Positions 45,105-57,038 of a stretch of DNA of 64,000 nt are shown piece after piece. Origin of the DNA: Cytospora piceicola (lineage: Eukaryota > Ascomycota > Sordariomycetes > Diaporthales > Cytosporaceae). The stretch is taken from positions 682,001-746,000 of the forward strand of contig JALQBC010000007.1 in assembly GCA_023375675.1 (NCBI GenBank). The letters are read 5' to 3'. The position numbers and the translations under genes were made by a program. Position 1 is the stretch's first letter. Every line of letters begins with the position of its first letter. The notes beneath the pieces are model-generated. The model made no database searches. It was given only the letters and a program-made list of their open reading frames with translations, and was not told where the DNA came from.

Positions 45105-45727
45105 GCTTCGGATCTTGGATTAGTCCCAGGGCAAGACTCCCTCCTGACTTACATGGAATCTTCCGTTCGCATACGGACTCTCTCTATCTCTAGCTCGACC
45201 TCTGAAGTCTGCTAGCCGCAGCATGCGATACGACCTACCAACCCCTTCCTACTGGCGCTGTTATAGATCGCACTCATGTTCTCAAGGCCTCCTCAACACC
45301 CGGCAAAGGAGACGAACACAGCATCTGCAGCAGTTTTCATGCAGCAGTGGTATTCAGAGATTTACTCGCTACCAATTCCACCTACCCATTTCGAGGTACC
45401 AATCTCGACGTACAGGACCCACCAACGTCATAGTACCAGTCGCAATTTCACAGTACAAGTACTCGATCCCGAGTCCCGGTAGCATCCAATCCTTCCATTG
45501 TCTTGGACGCCTCATCGCACGGCTGCATTCAACAAGGACGACAAAGACCTCCTCTTCCGCGGACTCATGTCATTCGGTTCTTGAAGAAGCGTCATCCGGC
45601 TTAATTTGCTCAAGACTGGTCTCCATCGAACAGGTTCCCAACTCCCCGCTCGTCCCTCCACGGAGGTTGACGGGCGTGGCAACCCTCGCCGTTCCTGCCG
45701 CGGCACCGTAGCAACGGCCACAACAAG

Positions 45728-47446
45728 ATGACGATCTACTCCGAAGCTCCTCAGCTGGTCCCATGGCCATACGTGAAGCCGACACTCCTGGTATGCTGGT
45801 GGGCAACCCTGTTCTGCACGGTTATCATCCTGCTGAGGGTCGCCGGTCGTTTCATCCGCTCCGAGATGCTCTTCCCCGAAGACAAGATGGCCTTTTATGC
45901 CCTGCTGCCCATGTACGCCCGCATGGGTTGCGTGCATGTCATCCTCATCTACGGCACGAACAACACCGAATTTTCAAACATCACCCTGACCCCTGACGAG
46001 ATCCGGAAGAGGACCATCGGCAGCGGCCTGGTCCTCGCAAGCCGGATCTTCCATAGCGCGACGTAAGTTTCCCAGTTCCATCCGGCACGGACCGTTGGAG
46101 AGCCGCAGAAGGCTGAGACATCGCGCGATGGGATCCACCAACGCTAATGTTTTTTTTTGGTTACTCGTCTGTGCAGACTCTGGGTGCTGAAGAATACCAT
46201 CCTAGAGTTCTTCAAGCGACTTACTGGGCTGACCTGGTCGCGCACCTATTCGAACGGTGTTCTCGCCATACGCTGCGTCCTGGGAGCCACCTTCATCGCC
46301 ATACTCATCAGCGATCTGACGGAATGCCAACCCTTCAACCATTATTGGCAGGTCCTGCCCGACCCCGGTGGGCACTGCCGTCAGGGATATGTGAACCTAC
46401 TCACCACAGGAGTGTGCAATGTCCTGACGGACCTATTGCTGGTCCTGTTCCCCGTGCCTATCATCATCAACAGCTCAATGTCTTTGAAACGGAAGATACA
46501 GCTCGTCCTGCTCTTCAGCCTTAGTCTGGGTGTTGTGGCAGTGTCGCTCTACCGTGTCACCCACGTCATCGACCACCACGGCAGCCAACAACTCCGCTCC
46601 CTCTTGGCGTCCATCGAACTCCTGGTCGCCACCTGCGTCGCCAACGCACTCGTGCTGGGCTCATTCGTGAGGGACAGGGGGGTCAAGAAGCGCAGGTTCA
46701 AGTACGGCTCCATAGCCGGCGAGTCGATCCACGGCACGGACAGCGGGAACCGGTCTAGGAGGCCGACCGTGGCGGGGCGCACCTGGGGCAGCGACGAGGA
46801 CCTCGTCCGGGACCTCGGCTTCCGCGTCCGGAAGGACCTGAGCGGCGAGGACGGCGCCGAGGCGGCGAGGCCGACGCCCGCGGGGCCCGTGGCGCCGCAC
46901 AAGCCCTTCAGCATGCAGGACTGGAACTTCCCGGAGAGGTCGGCCCGGCGGGGGCCCGACTCCCCCCCGCTCCAGGACGACCAGCGCTCGAGCGCGCCCA
47001 GCAGCAGCGGCGGCGGCGGCGGCCCGAGGCGGGTCTCCTTCTTCGACGTCGGCGGGCTTCTGAGCGGCGGCGACGGCGACGGCGGCGGCGGCTCGCCCAG
47101 CCCGGCCCGCAGGCAGAGCACCATGTCCAGCCTCTCGCCGTCGTCGTCCTCGCCGTCGCCGCGGAGCCCCCGCAGCCCGCCCGCGCCGGCCTACCCCGCC
47201 GGCGCGGGCGGCCTCAGGCGGGGCTCGCAGGCCCTGCTGCAGGACATGGGCGGCCTCCTGACGCCGTTCCGGCCCCTCGGCAGGGACCACCACGGGAGGG
47301 CGGCGCGGGGCTCGGGCTCGTCCGGGACGGAGCTGCGGGACCTGTCGCGGGCGGGGCGGCCGCGCGACCCGCCGCCGTATGACCGCGGCGCGAGGGCCGG
47401 CGGATCGCACCAGCTGATGGACGTCGGGGGGCTGTTGAACAGGTGA
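45728..47446 (+). CDS. PTH11-like rhodopsin-domain integral membrane protein
   Basis: Predicted 534 aa in two exons, 45728-46062 and 46177-47446 (donor GTAAGT, acceptor GTGCAG), joining HSAT to LWVLKNTILEFFKRLTGL. Multi-helix membrane half: KPTLLVCWWATLFCTVIILL, GVLAIRCVLGATFIAILIS, YVNLLTTGVCNVLTDLLLVL, KRKIQLVLLFSLSLGVVAVS and SIELLVATCVANALVLGSF. The fungal rhodopsin-domain signature is clear: ECQPFNHYWQVLPDPGGHCR then QGY and TDLLLVLFPVPIII. Members include PTH11-type receptors, but many have unknown roles. No CFEM domain precedes it. The C-terminal 290 residues are a GC-rich disordered cytosolic tail carrying three DxGGLL motifs (47045, 47243, 47420), the last at the very end of the protein. 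Confidence 0.9.
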
Positions 47447-48822
47447 CCTAGTTCTCGCTCAAACAGGTCGAGGTCGAGTTACATACGGGAGCGGGAGCAA
47501 CCACCACTCAACAGACTCACTGATAACCGACCAGAGCAAGATAGCTCAAGCAGAGGTCGCATCGCATCGCATTGAGACATCATGGCCCTCGAGGCAGAGC
47601 CGTGAGACGGACAGCTAGTATCTGCAGCGTCGCAACATTCAACTATCGGTATCGTTTAATATGATGACTATAACAAAGAGAGGGGGGAGTACTGGGCGGA
47701 ATACGCACCAGACATGATCCAGAGAAGGGTGGGGGGGGGTAGACGAGAAGTCGAGGAGGACAGGCAAGGACGACTCTTCTTGCTCCATTGTTTGATATTT
47801 GTATACCCAGGCCAGGAGCTGAAGAAGAACACTGCATTTTCCGAATTCTGTTTTTGAGACGGGCACCGAGCGTTTGGGCGCGGCTGTTTCTTCCATTATG
47901 ATACGATGAAACGATGCGGAACGATACCTATTTGCTTAGATACAAACCCAAGATACTTACCAGTACATACATTTTGAAACACATTACTATTCCAGTTGTT
48001 TTGCCGCCATGGCTGTTTACCTAGGCCGTCAGGTCGCGGGTGCGTCTTGGAACAAACCCATCAAATTGGAACAAACCTATCAGGTTCTGTGTGGAGAGGC
48101 ACAGGCGGTCGCTCACATCACAGAATTCTATCGAGGATTACACATTTCCTACTTAGGTACACTGCTGTAGGATATCCAGCCCGAGAGGCGACCGGCCTAT
48201 CGCATGGGCAGCCGCACTGCTCGACTTGCCATCCCTTGGCCAGGATCATGCCCGTTGGTGGACACGTCGGTGTCGGCCTCGGTTCTTCTTCCACACCAGT
48301 TGGTTCTCGATTGCTTCATCCGCGTAGCTTTGATATCGACACGGTGGGACTGCCTGGGGAACAAAAGGAACACACCACGTAGAATCCCAGCCGGGGCCAT
48401 GGAAGCACTCGCTGTGGGAATCCTAACTAGAACAAATAGGTCGGGCCCACAGCGAGTTCAGTCAGAAGAGACACGTGTGTGGTCGAGTTTGGCAACTCCG
48501 CTCGACAGGGCCGGGAAACGTAAAGAATAATGGTTGTGATATCTTCAGATCCTCAATAAGGACCTTCATGTCCTCGACGCTGCCTGACTGGCCTCTTATG
48601 ATGTAGCAGAGCGCATCAGACGTCTTTCCTCATAAAAACTCCCTCAACGCCTTTTTAGAATGCCCACCCCTATGCCGGGGTTACAAAAACGCCCTTGACC
48701 ACCGTGGGGCCGTGATTCTTGGCCCAGAAAAACAAAGATAGCTTTGCTCCTTCCTCTTCCTTTCAGAGACCCATCGCCCATCTCCATGCTCGCACCCATA
48801 GACGACTCGCCACTCCCCCCGA
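47447..48822. other. Convergent 3' intergenic region
   Basis: 3' flanks of the PTH11-like gene and RPB5. Small frames only; a G10 run at 47731-47740. Nothing else recognised. Confidence 0.5.
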
Positions 48823-49748
48823 TCAGACACACAGCCGGTAACTGGCGTAGCGACCTGCCGTCTCACTGGACCGGATGATCTTGACCACCTGGCCTCTCCT
48901 CAGCCCGTAGTACCGCGAGATGGGGTCCTTGAGCAGGATGCGCGGCAGCTGCGTCTCCTTCAACCGGTACCGCTTCAGCAGCGCGGCCTTCTCCTCCCTG
49001 CTGAGGACGACGTGCGTGGGGACCAGGTCGTGGTGGGTGATGTTGACGAGCAGGTCCTCGAGCAGGAAGCACTCGATCTGGGTGTAGGCGCTCGTGGCGC
49101 CGATGGCCTTGCGGGCCTGGGGCGACAGGGCGCCGACCGTGACCATGATGCCGGCCTTGTAGCTGTTCTGCGAGATGTGCTGGACGAACTTCTTGATCTC
49201 CTTGACGCCCATGGTGTTCTCCTGCATGAACTCGACCCAGATGGTGCCGCACTCGGTCTCGGGGCTGGGGTTCTGCGGTGTGGGCGGTGCGGTGTACTTC
49301 TTGACCATGTCGTCGCTGGGGCGCGCGGAGAAGGAGAGGCGGCCGCGGCTGTGTGGGGTGCGTTCCTGTCAGTACCCTGCGCCTGTCCTGCCGTCGTGCA
49401 TATGGGAAATGGAGGGGGGGGGGGGGAACTGCTCACTTTACGCTGCCGTCGTGGTCGGTGTACTCGTGCTTGAAAGAGTCGAGGGAAGGGTTCACCTCCT
49501 CGTCAGAAAGCTCGTATCCCTAATCGCATCGCAGTCAGCATCGTGTCGTCGCAAGCAACGCGCCCTGGACTGCGCCAGCGGTCTTGTGAACAGAACAGCA
49601 TTCGTGCAAAGGTGCGCAGCACGCTGGAGGGGTGGTTGGTGTCGCATACCCGGTCCTTGCACAGCTGGTGCACCGTCTTCCACGCCCGCCAGAAGCGGAC
49701 AGTCTCCTTGACGTTGGCATCGCGGTTGCCGCTTCCCTCGTCGGCCAT
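48823..49748 (-). CDS. RPB5: DNA-directed RNA polymerases I, II and III subunit RPABC1 (Rpb5)
   Basis: Common subunit of all three nuclear RNA polymerases, in the lower jaw that contacts downstream DNA. 235 aa, three exons: 49748-49650 (MADEGSGNRDANVKETVRFW up to CKDR, donor GTATGC), 49519-49437 (GYELSDEEVNPSLDSFKHEY..., donor GTGAGC) and 49348-48823. The C-terminal half is strongly conserved: LLVNITHHDLVPTHVVLSRE, LKRYRLKETQLPRILLKDPI and RYYGLRRGQVVKIIRSSETA then GRYASYRL. It is slightly longer than yeast Rpb5 (215 aa) through an insert YTAPPTPQNPSPETECG. Intron 2 contains a G13 run (49414-49426). The start is fixed by the conserved TVRFWRAWKTVHQL near the N-terminus. Confidence 0.96.
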
Positions 49749-50010
49749 GGTGGGCAAATGGACTTTTCGCAGGGTCCCGAGTGGAACAAGGACTGTTGAG
49801 AAGGAAGGTAGGTGTGGAGGTTGATGTCTGCGAAGGTCGAGGGTGGAGGTGGATGGGTGAAGTATAAAGTGAAGGGCTGATTTGGCTTTGTTGCACCAGA
49901 AGCTTCCCAAAAATTTCCATGCCGGCCGCCGGTTAAACCTTGTTAGTGGTTCATGCACGGGCCAACATTGCAGGTGTCGATTGACTTCACTGGAGATACT
50001 TAGCTACATG

Positions 50011-50118
50011 CTGCCCAACCTGCTAACCCACTGAACTGCTAACCTGCTAACCAGCTAGCCTGCTAGCCTACCAGCCTACCAGCCTACCAACCTGTTAGCC
50101 GGCAGCCTACTAAGCCTG
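50011..50118. repeat. Degenerate 8-bp tandem repeat
   Basis: Units such as CTGCTAAC, CAGCTAGC and CTACCAGC drift along about 100 nt, like a decaying minisatellite. Confidence 0.7.
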
Positions 50119-50442
50119 GTATTATATAAATTAGAATCTTCACTATACACCTAGGTAGTTTGACTGTTCGATCAAGTGCTGGCTTATCGGATTAATGTGA
50201 AGTCTTCGGTGAAGACTGACTTATACGCCAAAGTCTGAATAACCTAGCAGTCGCTAAGCACTCGTAGACATTGAGTGTGCATGGTTTTGCAGATCTTCCC
50301 AATGTTCAGGTCGACATAGGTACTAATAAATGCCTGAAGACCTACCTAGGTATACAGTCGTAGCAACTAATACACCTAGGTTGATGTTCCCGTCGCTATA
50401 GCCTGTATGCCCACCTAGGTACTTATCTAGGTAGCCGTGCTG

Positions 50443-50474
50443 GGGTGACTGGGTGACTGGGTGACTGGGTGAGC
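50443..50474. repeat. Four copies of GGGTGACT
   Basis: Three exact copies and one variant ending GAGC, in the BFR1 upstream region. Confidence 0.85.
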
Positions 50475-50772
50475 AGGGACCCTGTCCGAACCCCACAAAT
50501 GGGCTTGATCGGGCCACCCTTTCGCCAATCCCAAAAAAGTTCGAGACCTTTATTAGACGAAACGCCGACTAATTCCATGCACACAACTGTGTCCTCCCGT
50601 GGCTCTCTCTTCCTCTATTTAAATCCGCTCATCACCTGCTTCGCTCGACGACAACCTTCCCTGTCTTTACTCCAAGACTGACCTGACCGTCCCTCGTTCC
50701 TCCTGTATCCAACCTTGATACAGGACTTGGTTGCCTGTTCATTCTCTCGGTTCAACTACTGGTTAATTCAAA

Positions 50773-52422
50773 ATGGCTGACGACTCTGCTGCCGCTGCCG
50801 CTGCCGCCGCCACCACCAGGCCCCAGAAGCCTGATGAGGCTCTTTTCAAGGAGAAGTCTGCAAAGGCTGAGAAGGAGCATGCTCAGATCATGACCCAATA
50901 CGTAAGTTCGTTCCTTTGTCCCCATTGTCCTTTTGTTTCGCTCATGCTGCGGATCCCCGCCTCCCCCCCTTGGTGCGTGACTCGGGGCTAACCATGCAAC
51001 ACTGCTGCAGAATGCCATCAAGCAGAAGATTGAGCTCGCCACTCCCAGCAAGAACTCCGACAACCCCACCTCCAAGCGCCGCCAGGAGCTGCTCGACCAG
51101 CTCAAGGAGATTCGCAGCAAGCAGGGCGCCGGGAAGAACTCCCGCACCGCCAAGCTCGACCAGGTCAAGCGCCTCGACGAGCAGCTCAAGGCCAGGACCA
51201 AGGAGCTCAAGGCAACCAAGGACCTGACCGGCTTCAAGAGCGAGGAGGACCTGGATCGCAAAATCGCGGACCTCCGCGCCCAGGTCGACAGCGGCAAGCT
51301 GAAGATTGTCGACGAGAAGAAGTCTCTGGACGAGATCAGCAAGCTGAACCGGTCACGGAAGCAGTTTGGCGCCATCAAGGATCAGCAGAAGGGCGTGGAC
51401 GAAGTCAAGGCCAAGATTCAGGAGATCAAGGACTCGATGAACGATCCCGAGGCCAAGGCGCTCAGCGACAACTACAACAAGCTGCAGACCGAGCTGGATG
51501 CCATCAAGGCCGAGCAGGATGAGGCCTACAAGGGCCTGTCCTCCCTGCGTGACGAACGCTCCAAGCTGCAGGCTCAGCAGCGCGAGAAGTACACCGAGAT
51601 GAAGGCGCTCAAGGACGAGTACCACACCCAGAGGAAGGCTTTCCAGTCCTTTGAGCGTGAGCAGAAGCAGAAGGCCTGGGAGCGCCAGCGGACCGAGCGG
51701 GAGCGCAACGAAAAGGAGCGCAAGAAGGAGCGCGCCCAGAAGATGCTCGCCGAGGCCAGCGACCCTGCTTACCTCGACGAGATCCGCCGGGCAAACAGCC
51801 TGATGCAGTACTTCGACCCATCCTTCGTTCCTGAGAAGGCTCCCATCCAGACCAGCACCAACTTGCAGGCCCAGGCCGGACGCAAGGTCGACGACTCCGA
51901 GATCAAGGGCGTCAAGCTCCTCCGCAAGGACGAGCGGGAAGAGGACTACGCCCCGGCCGTCAAGAAGGGCAAGAAGGGCAAGAAGCACAACGCCGGTGCC
52001 GCCAAGTCTTCCTTCAACTGCCCGCCCTCCGTCGTCGAGGACTGTGCCTTCATGGGCATCGACCCTCCCATGAGCGCCAGCGAGGTCCCCGTTGTTGCCG
52101 AGAAGGTCAAGGCCAAGCTCGAGCACTGGAAGTCCGACCAGGAGGCTCAGACTCAGCGCGTAAGTTATGACTTGCTTTTAGTCCACTGCGGATGTGTATA
52201 CATGCTGACACTCTTCATCAGAACGTTGAGAAGGCCAAGAAGGAGATCGAGAAGATCGAGGCTGAGGAGTCCAAGGAGGCTAAGAGGTCCTCCTCCGGCT
52301 CTGCGACGCCCAACGGAAACGCCAACGGCGAGAAGTCCGACGAGAAGGTCGAGGAGGTCACCAAGGAGGTTGAGAACGCTTCCCTTGAGGACAAGAAGGA
52401 GGACGAGGTTGCTGCCGCATGA
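50773..52422 (+). CDS. BFR1: Bfr1-type mRNP-associated / nuclear segregation protein
   Basis: Bfr1 is a coiled-coil protein found with polysomal mRNPs and ER-bound messages; in yeast its extra copies suppress brefeldin A sensitivity and its loss changes ploidy. 492 aa, three exons: 50773-50901, 51011-52159 and 52222-52422, donors GTAAGT in both introns. The N-terminus has an Ala run then RPQKPDEALFKEKSAKAEKE, typical of the family. Most of the protein is charged coiled coil with ERERNEKERKKERAQKMLAE, followed by DPAYLDEIRRANSLMQYFDP, a Lys-rich stretch KKGKKGKKHN, and the conserved PPSVVEDCAFMGIDPPMSAS. The final exon is an acidic/Lys tail ending EDEVAAA. Codon use is strongly biased (AAG, GAG, CTC), suggesting high expression. 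Confidence 0.93.
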
Positions 52423-54304
52423 GCAGGTCCCCTCTCGAAGCTACCGTGGAATAGTTGATGGACAGGCAGGCAGCCGAGTTGCAAGCAAGCCCATCCTATC
52501 TGAAATTTACCTGGCAATGACCACCCCACCTGGTTTTTTTTGGTTTTTTTTGGTGCTTTTCCTGCTGGTTATAAAAAGCAAGGCGACTTGCATAACGGGC
52601 TACGGGAGTCTTTTTGTTTTTCTTCATTATTAATGCGATTGCGGGAGCATTTCTTGTGGGATCAACATGCACATGTTCCATGATCAGTGACCTATCTATG
52701 TATGCACCTGTGCTACCTCCCATGTCTGGAAGCATTCAAAGGGCTTCTCTGTCAGCCTGTGCCTTCCAGAACGCTTGTTCCGTTACCTGCATAAGTGCCA
52801 TTGTCTGAGACACTGGGTGCTTTGCAGTGGTATGCCTGCCACACGATACTGTGCATCGGAACAGACCACAAGGCTTAGGCAGGTCCAGAGCTAATGAGCA
52901 GTACACAAGTGTCGACTGGTCAAAGCACACCGAGACCTTTAACATTCCCCCATAATTTTTTGTCATCCCCAACTGCCCCGTTGTAGGAAGGCAGGCAGGC
53001 AGGCAGGCAGGTGTCAGGCACGTCAGCATACACGTCGGGCCAGTGGGCGAATGGGTCCGCTCCACGAGAAACACCGGGTCTCGCTCATGTGTGTATGTAC
53101 GGTACCCTGGGAGGTACAGCGCATGCGCCCCACCTGCTTGCCTTTCGACGCTGCGGAAGGGTTTCCTGGCCGTCTGGCCGTCTGGTCGACCTCGAGGGGG
53201 GGGGGGGGGACTGGGGGACTGGGACGGCCAGGAGCAGTATGGTGGTAAGTGCACCGTCGTATATCAAAATAGAAACACGGTGAGCCAAGTCCGATGAAGA
53301 AGTGGCAAGTTGCTCGAATACTGTGGTTTTGATGGTTTTCCATTTTTTCCCCACGGGTGTTAGGGATTTGAAACCAACCATAGTCGACAGGTGCAGTCAA
53401 ATGCTCGGGGGAAGCCCTGCGGTAAATATGTATTCGAAACCACCCGACTACTCTGTGACTACGTGTCATTCACACTGTCTCCCATATGCCCACAAAGCCC
53501 TCCCAGCTGCCGTCTGCTACCCAACCGGTCCCTTGCGAACCACAGCCACCAGGAGGATGATGTTGCCAGCATGAAAGGTGATAGTTTTTTCGTTCCTCAC
53601 AAATGCCTTTCCCGACGTTGCCTGATATTCAACCGATATGCCCTCACGGCCTCCGGCCACAAAGTAGAAGACCGAGGAGTGATGCCGTGGATTTGCAACA
53701 ATAAACTTCAGATATTCAGGAAGCACCCTCCACCCCACTCCCCACCAGTCCCCAGATAAAAAAAAACCACCGTCAAAGTCGACCCGCCAACGCCAACTGT
53801 AAACCCACCACAGATATTCGTAGGACCGCCCGAAGAGAAGTAAAAAGAAAGAGAAGAAAAATGAAAGACTCGAAACGATGAACAGGTGTCTGTTCCGCTT
53901 GCCCGTGCCGTTTAGCCGGATAGAGTCGATGAATCCTTAGGAGGAGGGAAAAACAAAAGTTGAAATGACAAAGACAATTCTTGCAGACCGTCTAGATGAG
54001 AATGGTTTGTCCCGCTATGCAAAAGAGAAACGTAAGAGGTCGTAAGGTGCCATGAGAATGTGGGAATCGGTCTCCGAGTTTCCTCCAGAGGAAAATGCCG
54101 TTTCATCTGTGCCTCTGGTCTCATGGCCATTTGCGTCGTCGTCGGTTCGTCAAGGTCGTTTTTCATGATAGTGCTATGCGCGTGTAAATGAAGGACATGT
54201 CTGTAGCGTCGGCTGGGGCGGTAGACGGCCAGATCTCGCCATCGCTGGCCAAGATCGATAGATAAATTGGTAGATAGTAGGTATGGCCTCGTCTTGAATA
54301 CCGC
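52423..54304. other. Convergent intergenic region, 1.9 kb
   Basis: 3' flanks of BFR1 and of the gene at 54305. 52988-53012 is a GGCA repeat; 53196-53209 a G14 run; 53170-53186 a CCGTCTGG repeat. Overlapping frames up to 172 codons around 52736-53469 lack protein features. Nothing else recognised. Confidence 0.45.
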
Positions 54305-55179
54305 TCAGTAATAAGGAGCTGGAGCCCCCCCATAGCCGTAAGCCGGCGGCGGTGGTGGTGGTGGCCGGCCAAACGTCGCCGACTGCCTGTTTTCCCTGGC
54401 CGTCGGGCCGGGCGTCCGTCGGTCTGCCCGCCCGGGCGGTGCTATCGTCGGCGGGGTTCTTCTGCCCGGGAGCTCGCCCATGCTGGGCCCCGACGCGACT
54501 GTCGCCGGGGTCCCCCCGGCCCTCCGGCCGGCCTTTCGGCTGCCGTTCAGGGCCGACAGTGGCGGATCCCGAACTGCCTGCTCGTCATCGGCGGGGAGGG
54601 TGAGTTCAACTGAGAGTGAGGGTCAGTCTCGGAGCTCACGCCAGACATGTCGAATTCACGGGGAACAAACCAAGGCTGTAGAAGTATTCCAAGACCTCAG
54701 GGTATCTCTGCACTGAGGCCTGCCAGTCCTCGTCAATCCCACGCTTCAGAGCAGCCTGTGCCGCGGCTATCTCGTTCGGGTGTGGAGGAGCGTGATAATA
54801 GTGATACGCATGGGCGGTAAGTCGGTCCAAGTGAGCCGTGTGAGCTTGCTTGCGCCGATCCGTGAGCAAACGGAAGTACTCGAGGATGTAGTCCTGTGCA
54901 TGTGCTCTAACCCATGAACTGTACAGGATCACCGGTTGTTAGTCTCAGTTCTCGTCCCGTCCCATCCATACCGCCCCATCGATTTACGTGACCCTCCGAA
55001 GTCTCCGACCTGCTAAAAACCGAAGACAAATCAGATAAGAGATAGCCGTACCGTATGTCGTTGTAAATGGACTGCATCATCCGGGCTTCAGCTTGTCGAA
55101 TGGCTGTCTCGAGACCCTTTGCCTCACAGTCACAGGCCAACGTTGCCGGGGCATGACATATCGCGCAGTCTGGGTCCAT
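54305..55179 (-). CDS. Conserved fungal protein with Cys-cluster N-terminus, function unknown
   Basis: Predicted 226 aa, three exons: 55179-55052, 54918-54671 and 54609-54305. Introns are in phase: NDIR-SWVRAHAQDYILEYF and EYFYSL-VELTLPADDEQAV. The sequence reminds me of a well-conserved Sordariomycete hypothetical family. The start MDPDCAICHAPATLACDCEA places C5-x2-C8-x7-C16-x-C18, a possible zinc site; a helical part follows (RQAEARMMQSIYNDIRSWVR, LEYFRLLTDRRKQAHTAHLD, QASVQRYPEVLEYFYSL), then a Pro/Arg/Gly-rich tail ending RPPPPPPAYGYGGAPAPYY. Donors are GTACGG and the unusual GTTTGT. The high conservation suggests a real role, but none is known to me. Confidence 0.85.
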
Positions 55180-55831
55180 TTTCGTCACCAACTTCTTTTT
55201 GTGTGTTGGTGTTGGTGGATGAGACAATTCGACCCTGACATGGTACATGATTTTAGTTGGGGATTATTTTTCTTCGCAAGGAGGGTAAAGAAGGTGAAGT
55301 AGGAGGAAGGCAGCACAGGTGGAATGGGTCAAGGATGTGACGACAGGATACAAGATTCCCAATAGAGCAGCCAAGACCAACATCTAATCATACAGTGTGC
55401 ATTTGAAGTGAAGCTGTGGGTAGTGCGATGGATCCAACGACCGTCATGTCTTTCTTTGTGGCACCCTAGGCAGGGGCATAGGAAGGGGGTAAGAGAGGGG
55501 AATAGGGAGAGTGATGGAGTGAGTGAGGGTAGTCGGGATGAAGGACGTTGGGTATGGGAAGAGTGTAGGGACGAAGTCTGAACAACGGGACGACAGCAGG
55601 TATAATATTAGAGGGCCTGGATCACGCGAGAAACCACTGACCTTCCACGGGAAGGGGGAGAACCACGCGGCGGTAAGTTAGTGCAGAGAGTGGGAAGTCG
55701 AATCAACCTTGACAGTCTGCAGACTGGCTGCGAGAGATGCAGTAGTAAGGGTTGACAGACACACACAGACACAAGATGGAGAACAACAGCGAGGAACTAC
55801 CACCCTCTTGGGCCGGCTGCGTGGGGAAGAT

Positions 55832-55872
55832 GTAGGTAGGTAGGCAGGCAGGTAGGTAGTTAGGTAGGTATG
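55832..55872. repeat. TAGG/CAGG tetranucleotide array
   Basis: About ten GTAG/GCAG units on the plus strand, interrupted once by TTAGG. Confidence 0.8.
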
Positions 55873-56095
55873 TACAACACGCCCAGGACGATGAGCGGGA
55901 CGCGGAACAGACCGTCGATGCGCGAAGTGGGTAATGGGTGGTCAAGGCGAGGGGAGTAGTAAGAGAAGGAGGAGACCTCTATTTGGTGGAAGGCTGCAGG
56001 AGAAACAACGAGCCTAGGTGGAAGAGACCTTACTGGAGAAATCCGAGAGGCACGAGCCGTGAGTACAACACGAACTGGAGAAGGACTGGCCGTGG

Positions 56096-56187
56096 AAGCA
56101 GCAGAAGCAACAGCAACAGCAACAGCAATAGCAACAGCAGTAACAACAGCAGCAGCAGCAGCAGCAACAACAATAACAACACAAGCA
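56096..56187. repeat. CAG/CAA trinucleotide array
   Basis: About 30 units of CAG, CAA and a few ATA/GTA variants. All frames are open, giving Ser/Asn or Gln runs on plus and Leu or Val/Ala runs on minus. No flanking gene structure is visible. Confidence 0.85.
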
Positions 56188-57038
56188 GCCCGCAAGACGT
56201 AAGGTGAGGTGGACAACAGTGTAAGTCTAGATAGAGAGTAGTTCGTAGGCGAGTAGGCACGTAAGTAGGTGGCAGACCAGATGGTGTCTCGTGAGGAGGG
56301 ACGTTTTTTTTTTTATTCCTCTGGGGCTCGGGAGTCCAGGCTCACCCACATTAGTCTGGGAATTGTGTGTCGTGGCTCGAATGCGGGCTACAGCTTTTGC
56401 GACTCTCATGCAGCATCCAGGTCGCAACTTGCATATGCCCAATAAAACAAGACCCCCCTAATGAGACTTTGGGCTTTGGGCGGGCCCCAATGATCTCTCA
56501 AGAGGGATGTGTCTCTGCCAATCCAACTCCACTGGGAGAGAGTTCGTGAGTGTGTGGAAGGCCGGTTCTGCCAGTCAAATACCGAGTCTAGCGATGTGAG
56601 AGTGTTGGAAGAATTGTATGGAAGCGAAGCGAGGGGAGGAGGCTGACTGATCATGGGGTTGAGATGTTGTAACCACGGGAGAAAGTGCTTGTAACAGTAA
56701 AGATATAAGGAAACGCTGGAGATTCAGAATCCAAGTAAACCCCTGATTTGTATAAATAGAAACGGTCTGGACTAATATTGTGGTAACGACTTTGAGACCG
56801 GCCGTTTGCAAAGGCAAATGGAGCCGTTGAGGACAGTCATGGGCTGGCTCAATGGACGGTGTCTCCCAAGGTTGATGCTGTAGGCACATCGTGAGAATGC
56901 CTAACGTGAGCAGGTACGTAGACAAGGCTGGCTGGCGGTGTGTTTGTGTGTTTGGACGCCCAGATAGTCCGTAGACGTACCGTACCGTCTCACGGTGGTA
57001 CAGACACAGACATTGCCCACATGATGGCGTGTTTGTTG

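Larger units (their letters stand above)
40490..45727. other. Gene-free region, 5.2 kb
   Basis: No supported gene. 40680-40712 is A-rich; a C12 run lies at 40832-40843. 41832-42552 has overlapping frames up to 211 codons on the minus strand without family features. ACCTAGGT motifs occur at 43408-43422, 44031-44047 and 44774-44790. A 10-bp tandem repeat lies at 44438-44490 and a CA repeat at 45065-45104. 44900-45720 is pyrimidine-rich and probably the long leader of the PTH11-like gene. Confidence 0.45.
49749..50772. other. Divergent intergenic region (RPB5 / BFR1)
   Basis: Promoters of two divergent housekeeping genes. 50011-50118 is a degenerate 8-bp repeat (CTGCTAAC / CTACCAGC); ACCTAGGT motifs at 50150-50159, 50339-50352, 50371-50380 and 50412-50434; four copies of GGGTGACT at 50443-50474. 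50620-50760 is a pyrimidine-rich BFR1 leader. Confidence 0.5.

Noticed and set aside
45223..45711. 162-codon frame before the PTH11-like gene
   Set aside because: No family features; most likely a long pyrimidine-rich leader, and two frames overlap.
55938..56207. 89-codon Ser/Asn-repeat frame and opposite Leu/Val frames
   Set aside because: All frames are open only because of the CAG/CAA array; no start context or exons support a gene.
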